In this document: piece after piece, positions 35,947 to 45,032 of the stretch | Numbering within the stretch: the stretch's first letter is position 1 | Layout of the letters: every line of letters starts with the position of its first letter | Assembly: GCF_013282625.1 (NCBI RefSeq) | Contig: NZ_CP054020.1 | Coordinates: 2,108,001-2,172,000, forward strand | Reading direction: 5' to 3' | From: Thiomicrorhabdus xiamenensis | GTDB lineage: Bacteria; Pseudomonadota; Gammaproteobacteria; Thiomicrospirales; Thiomicrospiraceae | Length of the DNA: 64,000 nt | Position numbers and translations under genes: made by a program | The notes under the pieces: generated by a model | What the model was told of the DNA's origin: nothing | The model's input: the letters and a program-made list of their open reading frames with translations, nothing else | Database searches by the model: none

Positions 35947-37407
35947 ATGTCAAACCAAGAAAATTCACAAAGCGCGCCCCGTCAACTAAGTGTTGAAAAA
36001 GTCGGCGGCACCTCAATGAGCGCCTACGAAGCGGTGCGCGATAACATCGTGCTCTATCCGGCATCCCCTTACAATCGGGTTCTGGTCGTCTCGGCCTACG
36101 GCGGCGTGACCAACCTGTTGCTTGAGCACAAAAAAACCGGACAACCCGGTGTTTACGGCTTGTTTGCCCGTGGCGACGACAGCCATAACTGGCAGGAAGC
36201 GCTGGAAACCTTGCGTGCAGAACTGTTAAAAATCAACAGTGAACTGTTCAGCGACGGTGAACAGCTGAAACATGCCAACGCCTTTATCGATGCCCGTATC
36301 ACCGACACACGAGAAGTACTGGTTCACCTGCATGAAATCTGCCGTCACGGCCACTTCGAACTGCGTGAACATCTTTTGACCGTGCGCGAGCTGCTGGCTT
36401 CGATCGGTGAAGCCCATTCGGCCTACAACCTGGCTGAATTGCTCAAGAACCAAGGGGTCAACAGCGTATTTGTCGACCTGACCGGCTGGGATCGTAAAGA
36501 GATCCTGCCTTTGGACGAGCATATCGAAACCGCTTTCGCCGATGTCGACTTTAGCACCACCTTACCGATCGTCACCGGTTATGCACACTGTGAAGAAAAC
36601 CTGATCAGTACCTTTGACCGCGGTTACTCGGAGATGACCTTTAGCCGCATCGCCGTTATGCTGAAAGCGACCGAAGCCGTCATTCATAAGGAATTCCACC
36701 TTTCTTCCGCGGACCCACGTCTGGTCGGTGAAGAGAACGCGGTACCGATCGGAAAAACCAGTTACGACATTGCCGACCAACTGGCCAACCTCGGTATGGA
36801 AGCGATTCACCCGGGTGCAGGTAAAGGCTTGCGTCAGGCACGAATCCCGCTGCGCATCATGAACACTTTCGAACCGGAGCATCACGGTACGCTGATTACT
36901 GCGGACTATAAGAGCGAGGAACCGAAAGTCGAAATCATCGCAGGTATGGATTCACTGATTGCTGTCGAAATCTTCGATCAGGAAATGATGAACGAACAGG
37001 GCAACTACGAAGCCCAGATTCTGAAAGTGACCAATCGCAATAAGTGCCAAGTGGTAAGTAAGGATTTCAACGCCAATACGATCACCCTGTATATCAACAG
37101 TACCTTGAACAAGGTAAACCACGCGACCAGTCAACTGGAAGAACTGTTCCCATCGGCGCAGATTACCACCAGCAAACTGTGCATGGTTTCGGCAATGGGC
37201 AGTAATATGCGCGTCAAGGGGCTTCTGGCCAAAGCGATCCAAAGCTTGGCCGACAAAGGCATCAATATCGAAGCCATGCATCAGAATACCCGTCAGGTAG
37301 AGATGCAGATCTTTGTCGATTCCGACTGCTACGCAACCGCCGTCAAAGCGTTGCACCAGAAACTGATTGAGGTGCACGATCACGGTATGGCAATCGCCTC
37401 GCACTAA
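35947..37407 (+). CDS. ask_ect: Ectoine-specific aspartate kinase
   Basis: Aspartokinase (486 residues) of the Ask_Ect type, which feeds aspartyl phosphate into ectoine synthesis and is less sensitive to lysine/threonine feedback. Visible: the kinase start LSVEKVGGTSMSAYEAVRDNI, SEMTFSRIAVMLKATEAVIHKEF, DPRLVGEENAVPI, and C-terminal ACT repeats (VSAMGSNMRVKGLLAKAIQSLADKGINIEAMHQ). It is linked to ectABC but separated by 162 bases, so it may also have its own promoter. Confidence 0.94.
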   Translation: MSNQENSQSAPRQLSVEKVGGTSMSAYEAVRDNIVLYPASPYNRVLVVSAYGGVTNLLLEHKKTGQPGVYGLFARGDDSHNWQEALETLRAELLKINSELFSDGEQLKHANAFIDARITDTREVLVHLHEICRHGHFELREHLLTVRELLASIGEAHSAYNLAELLKNQGVNSVFVDLTGWDRKEILPLDEHIETAFADVDFSTTLPIVTGYAHCEENLISTFDRGYSEMTFSRIAVMLKATEAVIHKEFHLSSADPRLVGEENAVPIGKTSYDIADQLANLGMEAIHPGAGKGLRQARIPLRIMNTFEPEHHGTLITADYKSEEPKVEIIAGMDSLIAVEIFDQEMMNEQGNYEAQILKVTNRNKCQVVSKDFNANTITLYINSTLNKVNHATSQLEELFPSAQITTSKLCMVSAMGSNMRVKGLLAKAIQSLADKGINIEAMHQNTRQVEMQIFVDSDCYATAVKALHQKLIEVHDHGMAIASH

Positions 37408-37450
37408 AAGTGCTACATACGCGCCGGCATTCGATCGGCCTTGAAAAAGA

Positions 37451-37486
37451 AAAGCGATGACGGATCTTCCGCCATCGCTTTTTTTC
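37451..37486 (+). terminator. Terminator of ask_ect
   Basis: AAAGCGATG and CATCGCTTT form the outer stem, CGG/CCG the inner stem across one mismatch, followed by seven T. It lies about 45 bases after the stop. Confidence 0.93.
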
Positions 37487-37589
37487 ACTTCGTAGCCCTG
37501 AAAATTACCGGCGCGATCTCCTCTGCTCCCCATAGTGGAGATTAAACCGAATCATCTGCAAGAAGCAACATGTAATACTCGCCGTAACC

Positions 37590-37633
37590 ACTATAAATTG
37601 TTACCATTAAAAACCAAAAACACAACCTATAGT
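37590..37633 (+). promoter_or_regulatory. Tandem NrdR boxes upstream of nrdB
   Basis: ACTATAAATTGT (37590-37601) and ACAACCTATAGT (37622-37633; on the other strand ACTATAGGTTGT) both resemble the NrdR box core ACTATATCTTGT. They start 32 bases apart, the three-turn spacing known for paired NrdR boxes. The remaining sequence to the nrdB start is AT-rich, with a GGGGC-CAA-GCCCC hairpin at 37724-37736 before the ribosome site. Confidence 0.7.
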
Positions 37634-37764
37634 AAAAAAACACAAGAAAGAGAGAACTCCTGAAATATTTTAAATGACAATTAATCTCATTCAGTACTAA
37701 AATAGTCAATCTCTTAAAATTTCGGGGCCAAGCCCCTGTTTCGATTTAGAAGGAATAAACGGAT

Positions 37765-38898
37765 ATGAGTTGCCAAGATAAAAACACCTACTCAACTTTT
37801 TGTCAGGGTCACAATAATGCAATGAAAGAGCCGATGTTCTTTGGACAAAATGTGAATGTGGCGCGTTACGATCAGCAGAAATATCCGTTTTTTGAAAAAT
37901 TGATCGAAAAGCAACTTTCCTTCTTTTGGCGCCCTGAAGAAGTAGACATCTCAACCGACCGTTCCCAGTATTCGCAACTGCCGGAAAACGAGCAGCATAT
38001 CTTCGTCAGCAACATTAAATACCAGACCCTTCTGGACTCGGTTCAGGGACGCAGCCCAAACGTCGCGTTGCTGCCTCTGGTATCCATTCCTGAACTGGAA
38101 ACCTGGATCGAAACCTGGGCCTTTTCGGAAACGATTCACAGTCGCTCCTATACGCACATTATCCGCAATATCTTCACCAATCCGTCCGAAGTATTTGACG
38201 ATATTGTCGATAACGACGAAATCACCAAGCGCGCACTGGCTGTCACCTCGCACTATGACGAACTGATCGCCTTGACCAACAAAATGTACGCCGAAGAGAT
38301 TGACCTGAATGACAATCCGGAATTCCGCAAACAGATCAAGAGCCAACTTTATCTGACCATGGTTTCGGTCAATGTTCTGGAAGCCATCCGTTTCTATGTT
38401 TCCTTCGCCTGCTCATTCAGCTTTGCCGAAAGATCGCTGATGGAAGGTAACGCCAAAGTCATCAAACTGATTGCCCGCGATGAAGCTTTGCATCTTTCTG
38501 GAACCCAGAACATCCTTAATCTGATGGCCGATGGCAAAGATGACCCTGAAATGGCTGTCATCGCCAAAGAACAGAAGGAAGCGGCCATCGAAATTTTCCG
38601 CTCTGCAGCGCAACAGGAAAAAGAGTGGGCCGAATACCTGTTCAAGGACGGCTCGATGATCGGTCTGAATGCCAGCATTCTCAAAGAGTATGTCGAATAC
38701 ATTACCAATGTGCGCATGAAAGCGCTGAATCTGGAACCGATTTTCGAAAACCGCAGTAATCCGCTGCCATGGATGAATAACTGGCTGGTCAGCGATAATG
38801 TACAGGTCGCTCCGCAGGAATCGGAAATCAGCTCCTACCTTGTAGGGCAAGTCGACTCCAAAGTCGATACCAACGACTTCAGCGACTTCTCCCTATAA
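37765..38898 (+). CDS. nrdB: Ribonucleoside-diphosphate reductase, class Ia beta subunit
   Basis: Di-iron, tyrosyl-radical subunit (377 residues) of class Ia ribonucleotide reductase. The radical Tyr lies in [12 protein letters not shown], iron ligands in FSETIHSR and [11 protein letters not shown], and the C-terminal tail [15 protein letters not shown] is the segment that docks on NrdA. AAGGA precedes the ATG. Its partner nrdA ends at 1435, so the usual nrdAB operon is split here; no ferredoxin gene (yfaE-like) follows. Confidence 0.97.
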   Translation: MSCQDKNTYSTFCQGHNNAMKEPMFFGQNVNVARYDQQKYPFFEKLIEKQLSFFWRPEEVDISTDRSQYSQLPENEQHIFVSNIKYQTLLDSVQGRSPNVALLPLVSIPELETWIETWAFSETIHSRSYTHIIRNIFTNPSEVFDDIVDNDEITKRALAVTSHYDELIALTNKMYAEEIDLNDNPEFRKQIKSQLYLTMVSVNVLEAIRFYVSFACSFSFAERSLMEGNAKVIKLIARDEALHLSGTQNILNLMADGKDDPEMAVIAKEQKEAAIEIFRSAAQQEKEWAEYLFKDGSMIGLNASILKEYVEYITNVRMKALNLEPIFENRSNPLPWMNNWLVSDNVQVAPQESEISSYLVGQVDSKVDTNDFSDFSL

Positions 38899-39014
38899 GG
38901 GTTACACTTCTCATTTTCCGTCGGCGGCAGAGTTTCTGCCGCCTCTCTCCCCCCGTCATAAATTTTTCACCTAGCTGTGACATAAGCGTCATTCGTGCTC
39001 ACTAAACTGGCCGA

Positions 39015-39716
39015 ATGAAACGATGTTATTTAGCTTTTTTACGCCACGCACAGTACGAACAACAGCCGCAGACGCCAAGCGCCCTACAACCCTACGGATT
39101 GACTGAAGAAGGGTTTGCGCAAAGCCGCAAGGCCGCCAAAGCGCTGCAAAAACTGATCAAGCACCAAAAGTGGCAACTTTACCCAAGCATTTACAGCTCG
39201 AATCTGTTGCGCTCCTGGCAGACTGCCACCGAAATCAAGCACCAACTCAAACAGTCCTGTCAGATAGAAACGACCTCTGCGTTGAACGAGCGTTCCGTCG
39301 GTGCTCTGGCCAATCTGACGCTTGAACAGATTGAAGCAGTGATTGACCAGGATCCTCGGTTCGCACCTCTGCCACCGCACTGGAAAAGCAATTCCGACTT
39401 CTGCCTGCCGGTAGACGGTGCCGAATCCCTTATGCAGGCCGGCACACGTGTCAGCCAGTTCATTCAACAGACTGCTCTTCAGGTCATGGCCAACAGCGAG
39501 TCGAATAATCAGTTGATCGTAATGGTCGGCCATGGTGCAGCCTTTCGTCATGCCGCCTATAAACTCGGTCTGCTGGAAAAAGCGGAGATCGGTCGTTACT
39601 CAATGCACTATGCGCAACCGATGGTTTTCGAATGCCGCCTAAAGGGACACCAACTGGAAATCGACCTGCTCGCCGGAAAATGGAAAGTGCGTCAGGAAGA
39701 AGAACGCCCTGATTAA
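39015..39716 (+). CDS. Histidine phosphatase family protein
   Basis: A 233-residue protein of the phosphoglycerate-mutase-like (histidine phosphatase) superfamily. The catalytic His is in the variant motif LAFLRHAQYEQ, the second catalytic His in VMVGHGAAFRH, and an Arg in YSSNLLRSWQTA. It is longer than SixA. It is the first of six consecutive plus-strand genes (to 45027) dominated by kinase and phosphatase folds, which suggests it removes phosphate groups added by that system; this is inference. No clear ribosome site. Confidence 0.82.
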   Translation: MKRCYLAFLRHAQYEQQPQTPSALQPYGLTEEGFAQSRKAAKALQKLIKHQKWQLYPSIYSSNLLRSWQTATEIKHQLKQSCQIETTSALNERSVGALANLTLEQIEAVIDQDPRFAPLPPHWKSNSDFCLPVDGAESLMQAGTRVSQFIQQTALQVMANSESNNQLIVMVGHGAAFRHAAYKLGLLEKAEIGRYSMHYAQPMVFECRLKGHQLEIDLLAGKWKVRQEEERPD

Positions 39717-39748
39717 ACGGATCGCAAAATTTTAGTGGAGGACTTCTG

Positions 39749-40969
39749 ATGAATGCCCTGACAGAAAGTTGGTCGACTGCCAACGAATTCAATCCCCCTC
39801 ACCGCTGGCAGACGCCGGGAAAAGATATCTACTTTTTCTGCGACCTGCATGCCGATGCCGACGCTCTGCTCAACTCCCTGAAATTAAGCGGACTGATCGA
39901 ACAGCGTTCGACTCATGAAACGCTTTATCTTTCACCCGGCGCAGAAAACGCTCAGATTCTGATCGGCGGGGACTGCTTTGACAAAGGCCCGAGTAATCTG
40001 GCGCTATTCCGTCTGTTGAATCAACTGCGTACACGCCATCCCGACCTGGTTCTGCTGTCAGGCAATCACGATCTGAGAGTCTATGCCGGACTTTTAGCCA
40101 CCAATCATCTGGACGATCTGCGACAATCCCACTTTTTCGTACGAATGGGGCGAAAAACCGCCGCTTTTTTCGCCGAAATCTTCGAGCAGTATTGCTGGAA
40201 TGAAAAAGTTGAACCTTTACCACAGAGCCTGATTGAAGCTCAGCTGATGCCCGACGAGCAGTGGTTTGAACTTTTTCCGCAGTACGCCTGTAACTTTATG
40301 AGCGACAAACAGCTCAAAAAAGAGCTCAAGCAGATCCGCAAAAAGAAACTGGACTTCATCGAGGCGTGGAGTGCATACGGTTATGACTGGAATCAACTGA
40401 TGCAAGCGGTTAACAAAGCCAAGCAGTTGTTCATCGAAGCAGAGGGGGAATTTTCCTGGTTCTTCCAAAACCTGCAATTAATGCAGCAGCATGGCAGTTA
40501 TCTTTTTTGCCATGCTGGAATCGACGACCGGATCGCACACCGTCTGCTGAAAGAACCGGTCGAACGCATCAACCAACAGTTCAATCAGGCATTACAGCAA
40601 GGCAAGATTTTCGAAATCTACTACAGTGAACTGGGGAATGTCGTGCGCACCAAATACCGCAATAAAGACTGGGCCTTTTCAGAACTGGGCGCGCAGGCTC
40701 TGAAAAACCAGCGAATCTATGCACTGGTTAACGGACATCGGGCCCACCACAACGGTCAACAACTGGTTATTCGTCAGGGCATTCTGCATTTTGAATGCGA
40801 TACGGAACTTAACGCCAACTGCCGAGCCAAAAGCAACCTGCCGGCAAACGGTCAAGCTGTTACAATATTCTCTTCCGACGGCACGGTTCAGGCGTTAAGC
40901 AACGATCTGAGCGCGCCGAAACAGTTCCACCCTTCAAGGTTCACAAACCCGAACGTTAGATACAATTGA
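39749..40969 (+). CDS. Calcineurin-like metallophosphoesterase
   Basis: A 406-residue metallophosphoesterase. Metal motifs are in order: FCDLHAD (D-x-H), IGGDCFDKGP (GD), LLSGNHDLRVYAG (GNHD), FCHAGIDDR and VNGHRAHHNG. It resembles PPP-type phosphatases. A long insert rich in Lys/Glu (around residues 160-240) separates the GNHD motif from the later His motifs. GGAGG precedes the ATG, and the gap to the preceding gene is 32 bases, so it belongs to the same operon. Confidence 0.82.
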   Translation: MNALTESWSTANEFNPPHRWQTPGKDIYFFCDLHADADALLNSLKLSGLIEQRSTHETLYLSPGAENAQILIGGDCFDKGPSNLALFRLLNQLRTRHPDLVLLSGNHDLRVYAGLLATNHLDDLRQSHFFVRMGRKTAAFFAEIFEQYCWNEKVEPLPQSLIEAQLMPDEQWFELFPQYACNFMSDKQLKKELKQIRKKKLDFIEAWSAYGYDWNQLMQAVNKAKQLFIEAEGEFSWFFQNLQLMQQHGSYLFCHAGIDDRIAHRLLKEPVERINQQFNQALQQGKIFEIYYSELGNVVRTKYRNKDWAFSELGAQALKNQRIYALVNGHRAHHNGQQLVIRQGILHFECDTELNANCRAKSNLPANGQAVTIFSSDGTVQALSNDLSAPKQFHPSRFTNPNVRYN

Positions 40970-40995
40970 TCAGCGGGTAAAAGAGGGCGTTCATA

Positions 40996-41292
40996 ATGGC
41001 AAAGAAACCGCAATACTTCGAGCATGAATCTCTGCAAGACAAAGAGTCCGTTGTTAATTATCTGAAAGCCCTGTCCAAAGGGATCGAAAAGGGCGAAATT
41101 CTGCTGTCGGACGATGAAGATACCCAGATCATCAATACCAGCGAACTTACGCAAATGAATATCAAAGCCAGCAAAACCAAAAAAGAACAGAGCCTGCGCA
41201 TCAAACTCAGCTGGACCAACGATACCGATGACGACGACCCGGATAATGCACCGCTTTTTATAAAAGCCAAAAAGCCCAAGAAAAAGAAATAA
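40996..41292 (+). CDS. Amphi-Trp domain protein (GAK-type system)
   Basis: A 98-residue acidic/basic protein. The central part IEKGEILLSDDEDTQI...KKEQSLRIKLSWTNDTDDDD fits the amphi-Trp domain, named for an amphipathic strand ending in a conserved Trp, as I recall the family. The C-terminus is a Lys-rich tail (KAKKPKKKK). It may be the substrate or carrier of the neighbouring kinases. GAGGG precedes the ATG; spacing to the phosphoesterase gene is 26 bases. Confidence 0.68.
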   Translation: MAKKPQYFEHESLQDKESVVNYLKALSKGIEKGEILLSDDEDTQIINTSELTQMNIKASKTKKEQSLRIKLSWTNDTDDDDPDNAPLFIKAKKPKKKK

Positions 41293-41341
41293 GCCTCTTG
41301 TTCACCGATCTGTCTTGTCAATTTCACGGTACACAACCACT

Positions 41342-42976
41342 ATGAATCATTTTCCCGAGGTCTATGAAAGTCTGCGCTTTCTATTGATCGATCTGCAAAA
41401 ACAGCTGCAAACCATCTACGACGGCATCGCGGAAAATGATCCGAGCCTGTTCCTTAAAAGCCTCGAACGTATCGACTATATCGAAAACGCCCATCTCAGC
41501 TTACTGAACCGCTCTTACAACAGCAGCCTGCGACAAGACCGCGAATATCAGGCTCAGCTGCAGGGCTTTGAACATATTTCCTATAGCCTGCATCACCTCT
41601 CCTCGCAGCTCGAAGCCTTATGCTTTCAATTGGAACAGTGCAAATCACTGAAACTGTTGCAGAAAAAGCGTATCTTCGCAGCGCTTGAAGACCTCAATAA
41701 AGGATTGTCGCTGATCGAACCGGCCGTCGAAAGTGAAGAGCTGACCCTGTCGATCGACATCTGCCAGCTCCAGGGGCGGATTGAGAAAAGCTGTCGTCAG
41801 CAACTGGACCGCTATCAGGACAACCTGAAAACCGGACAGTACAGCCAGGCACTGATGCAAAGCAGCTTTATCGTCCGCGACATTCTGAATATGGCCGATG
41901 CCCTACTTAAAATCGGAGAAGGAATTATCTCCGGTAAACTCGGTCAGTTTATCCAGATTGACCGTTATCAGACGCTGGAAGCCAGCTTGTCCGAACTGGA
42001 TTACGACCTGACCGAACAGAGCATCAATATCCACTCTATGGGCGAAACCAAATCCGGCTGTACGATTTCCGGCGTCACCTCGGCCAGCGAAGCGCAGGAA
42101 GAGATTCTGGCGATCTTTAAACAGGGACGTAAAGACAAGCTTCTGGAAGAAAAGATCGGTATCGAAAGCTGGCACGAGAAATTCCCCGGGATCGCTCCGG
42201 AAGTGTATTCCTATCAGAAACAGGGCGACAAAGCCGCATTGCTGTTTGAATACCTGACCGGAAAGACCTTCGACAAGCTGCTTCTGGAAGACCGTCAGGC
42301 GCTGCAATCCGGTCTGAACCGATTGTTTGCCACCCTCAGCGAAATCTGGCAAGCCACCGAAAAAAGCAAGCCGATCAGCGCTAACTTTATGCGGCAGCTG
42401 CAGAAACGACTGAAAAACGTCTACGCCGTACACCCTGAATTCAACCTTAAAAGCAAGGGACTGCGCATCGGCGATGCCCAGCAGGCGTCATTGGAACAGC
42501 TGATCAAGCAGGCCGCCAAACTGGAAGAGAAGTTTCAGGTGGCCAATGCGGTTTATATTCACGGCGACTTCAATGTCGACAATATCCTTTACGATGCCGA
42601 AAAGGACGATATCAGCTTTATCGACCTGCATCGCTCCGAATACCTTGACTACACTCAGGACCTCTCGGTACTGATGGTCTCTTTCTACCGCCTGACCAAC
42701 TACGATCCGAAAGTGCGTCGGCGCATCCGTCTGACCATCGAAGCGATTTACGACTTCGGTGCCGACTATGCCGAACAGAATAACGATAATGACTATGCAA
42801 AACGCATGGCACTCGGACTGGCGCGTTCTTTTATCAGCTCGACCCGCTTCGTGCTCGATAAGGAACACGCCAAATCCATGCTCTTTAAGGGGCGTTACCT
42901 CTTGGAACAACTGATAAATCTTCCGAAAAAAGAACTGCCCAACTATCAGCTACCAAAGGAGCTCTTCCGTGACTAA
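41342..42976 (+). CDS. APH-like phosphotransferase with long helical N-terminus (GAK-type system)
   Basis: A 544-residue protein. Residues 1 to about 240 are helical with no recognised domain. The C-terminal half is a kinase of the aminoglycoside phosphotransferase fold: YIHGDFNVDNILYD (catalytic Asp and Asn) near residue 405 and FIDLHRSEYLDYTQDLSVLM (metal-binding Asp). It overlaps the ATP-grasp gene by 8 bases. The ATG at 41342 has no good ribosome site; an in-frame TTG 27 bases upstream is no better. The target of phosphorylation is unknown. Confidence 0.75.
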   Translation: MNHFPEVYESLRFLLIDLQKQLQTIYDGIAENDPSLFLKSLERIDYIENAHLSLLNRSYNSSLRQDREYQAQLQGFEHISYSLHHLSSQLEALCFQLEQCKSLKLLQKKRIFAALEDLNKGLSLIEPAVESEELTLSIDICQLQGRIEKSCRQQLDRYQDNLKTGQYSQALMQSSFIVRDILNMADALLKIGEGIISGKLGQFIQIDRYQTLEASLSELDYDLTEQSINIHSMGETKSGCTISGVTSASEAQEEILAIFKQGRKDKLLEEKIGIESWHEKFPGIAPEVYSYQKQGDKAALLFEYLTGKTFDKLLLEDRQALQSGLNRLFATLSEIWQATEKSKPISANFMRQLQKRLKNVYAVHPEFNLKSKGLRIGDAQQASLEQLIKQAAKLEEKFQVANAVYIHGDFNVDNILYDAEKDDISFIDLHRSEYLDYTQDLSVLMVSFYRLTNYDPKVRRRIRLTIEAIYDFGADYAEQNNDNDYAKRMALGLARSFISSTRFVLDKEHAKSMLFKGRYLLEQLINLPKKELPNYQLPKELFRD

Positions 42977-43874
42977 TTTGAAAATTGGCGTTGTCGGTAT
43001 TCCCGGCAAATGGTCAACCGAAGTCCTGGCCGACGAGATCGAAGCGAAAACCGGTTTCCGGATGGTCATCGATATCGAAAAAGTCGTCGCCGATCTCTCG
43101 ACGCCGAAAGTCACCTATCAGGGGCAGTGCCTGTGCGAACTCGACGGCATTATTATCAAAAAGATCTCTCAGACCTACAGCCCGATGGTGATCGACCGTC
43201 TGGAAATTCTGCGTTTCGTCGAATCCTGCGGTGTGAAAGTCTATTCCAAACCGAGCGAGATCATCCGCCTGGTGGATCGCATGAGCTGCACCATCTCCCT
43301 GGCGCGGGCAAAAATCCCCATGCCGAAAACGTGTATTACCGAAGATCACGACGCCGCCTTCAATACCGTCAAAGAATTCGGTGAAGTGGTGCTCAAGCCG
43401 CTGTTTTCCACCAAGGCGCGCGGTATGGAAGTGATAAAGGCGGATCAGAAGGAGAGCGAAATCCGCAAACAACTGCAGGCGTTCTATCACACGCATCAGT
43501 TTTACTACATTCAGCAGAAAATGAATTTGCCCGGTCATGACATGGGGCTGGTTTTCCTCGGCGGCGAATATCAGGGCGCCTATGCCCGGGTCGCCAACGG
43601 CGACAGCTGGAACACTACCATTCACTCCGGAGGCAAATACGCCGAAGTGAAGCCGTCGCAGGAAATCATCGACATGGCCCAAAAAGCACAGGCGCAGTTT
43701 GACCTCTCCTATACCACGGTCGATATTGCCGAAACCGATCAGGGGCCGGTCTGTTTTGAAGTGTCTGCATTCGGAGGGTTCAAAGGCGCCAAAGAAGGAT
43801 TGAACCTTAATATGGCGCAGGCCTACACTGATTACGTCATTCAGGATTTACAGAAAAGCGATGCCAATGATTAA
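42969..43874 (+). CDS. GAK system ATP-grasp enzyme
   Basis: A 301-residue RimK-like ATP-grasp protein. The N-terminus KIGVVGIPGKWSTEVLADEIEAKTGF is characteristic of the GAK-system group; the ATP-grasp core includes MSCTISLARAKIPMPKT, VVLKPLFSTKARGMEVI and the metal site in CFEVSAFGGFKG. ATP-grasp enzymes ligate a carboxylate to an amine or thiol through an acyl phosphate, so this member may add an amino acid or make a peptide bond; the substrate is unknown. Start GTG behind AAGGAG, overlapping the upstream gene by 8 bases. Confidence 0.83.
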   Translation: MTNLKIGVVGIPGKWSTEVLADEIEAKTGFRMVIDIEKVVADLSTPKVTYQGQCLCELDGIIIKKISQTYSPMVIDRLEILRFVESCGVKVYSKPSEIIRLVDRMSCTISLARAKIPMPKTCITEDHDAAFNTVKEFGEVVLKPLFSTKARGMEVIKADQKESEIRKQLQAFYHTHQFYYIQQKMNLPGHDMGLVFLGGEYQGAYARVANGDSWNTTIHSGGKYAEVKPSQEIIDMAQKAQAQFDLSYTTVDIAETDQGPVCFEVSAFGGFKGAKEGLNLNMAQAYTDYVIQDLQKSDAND

Positions 43875-45027
43875 TGCGTCCCTGATTTCGGAATTGATTG
43901 CCAGCCAGCCTGAGGTGCACTCTTCCTGCCTGGAGATTAACCTTAAAGACGCCTGTTACCGAGTGCACAGCAACAGTGAAACTTTGTTGCAGGAGCTGGC
44001 CGACTATTTCGGTAATCTGTCCGTGTGGAGCGACGAGGACACGAATAGCGATAAGACGCAAACTTGGGAGACGATTTTTATCTTCGAATCGTCCCTTGCT
44101 GAAGAACTGATTGCCGCCACCGACTGGCAGGACTGGAAACGCGAAGCCGGCAAAAGCGGACGCAAAGATGCGGTTTATGATCTCGACACTGCGCACGGCA
44201 AACTGCGCCTGCTGTATAAGGTCAAAACCGGGATGCTGTTCCTGCAACCGGCCAGACCGACCCCGGAGTTTCCTCTTATGGCCTTCGGCCCTGCGGAAAA
44301 GCATCCCAACCAGATTATCAACTTTATTCTGACCCAGTATCTGAACCGGCATATTCGAAGCAACTGGCTGCTCGGGCACGCCGCAGGCTTGCAGATCAAA
44401 CAACAGGGTGTCGCCATCGCCGGGCTCTCCGGCGGCGGTAAATCGACTCTGATGCTGCATCTTCTGGAAGAAGGTGAACACTTTATCAGTAATGACCGTC
44501 TGCTGTTTAAAGCGGATGCCGCAGAGCACATGCTGATGCGCGGCATCCCAAAGCAACCGCGAATCAACCCGGGCACAATTGTTCATAACCCGCGTCTGCA
44601 CTCGCTGATTAGCGAACAGCAACGCAGCGAATTTCTCGCCATGCCACAGGAAGCACTGCGCGCTCTGGAGATGAAATTCGATGCCCCGGTAGACCGGCTG
44701 TATTGGGAAAACTGCTATGTTCAGGAGCGTGAACTGGACTGGATAGTGATTCTGAACTGGCAGGCGGTCAGCAATGAACGCACTCAAGTGCATCGCACAA
44801 CTTTGCAGGAGTCGCCGCACCTGATCCCGGCACTGGTCAAAAGCCCCGGCCCTTTTTACAGCGACGCCTCGGGCGAATTTCTGAAAAACGGTCTGATTCC
44901 GAATCCCCTCGACTATCAGCAGGCTTTAGGCAAAGTACCGGTTCTGGAACTGACCGGCAAAATCGATTTCACCGAAGCCAAATCGTTAATACTCGACCAA
45001 CTGAATCAGTCGTCAGAAAACCTGTAA
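43861..45027 (+). CDS. HprK-related kinase B (GAK-type system)
   Basis: A 388-residue protein with a P-loop of the HPr kinase type, GVAIAGLSGGGKSTLMLHLLEEG (about residues 181-203), followed by FISNDRLLF, where the Asp is a likely catalytic or metal residue. About 180 N-terminal residues form a separate domain typical of HprK-related kinase B. No HPr-like carrier gene is nearby. It overlaps the ATP-grasp gene by 14 bases (8 if the second ATG is used) and ends 5 bases before a convergent gene, with no terminator between them. Confidence 0.83.
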   Translation: MPMINASLISELIASQPEVHSSCLEINLKDACYRVHSNSETLLQELADYFGNLSVWSDEDTNSDKTQTWETIFIFESSLAEELIAATDWQDWKREAGKSGRKDAVYDLDTAHGKLRLLYKVKTGMLFLQPARPTPEFPLMAFGPAEKHPNQIINFILTQYLNRHIRSNWLLGHAAGLQIKQQGVAIAGLSGGGKSTLMLHLLEEGEHFISNDRLLFKADAAEHMLMRGIPKQPRINPGTIVHNPRLHSLISEQQRSEFLAMPQEALRALEMKFDAPVDRLYWENCYVQERELDWIVILNWQAVSNERTQVHRTTLQESPHLIPALVKSPGPFYSDASGEFLKNGLIPNPLDYQQALGKVPVLELTGKIDFTEAKSLILDQLNQSSENL

Positions 45028-45032
45028 TTGAA

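Noticed and set aside
43837-44820. Minus-strand open frame of 327 codons across the HprK-related kinase gene
   Set aside because: Composition is that of an antisense shadow of the well-supported plus-strand kinase; no motif is seen.
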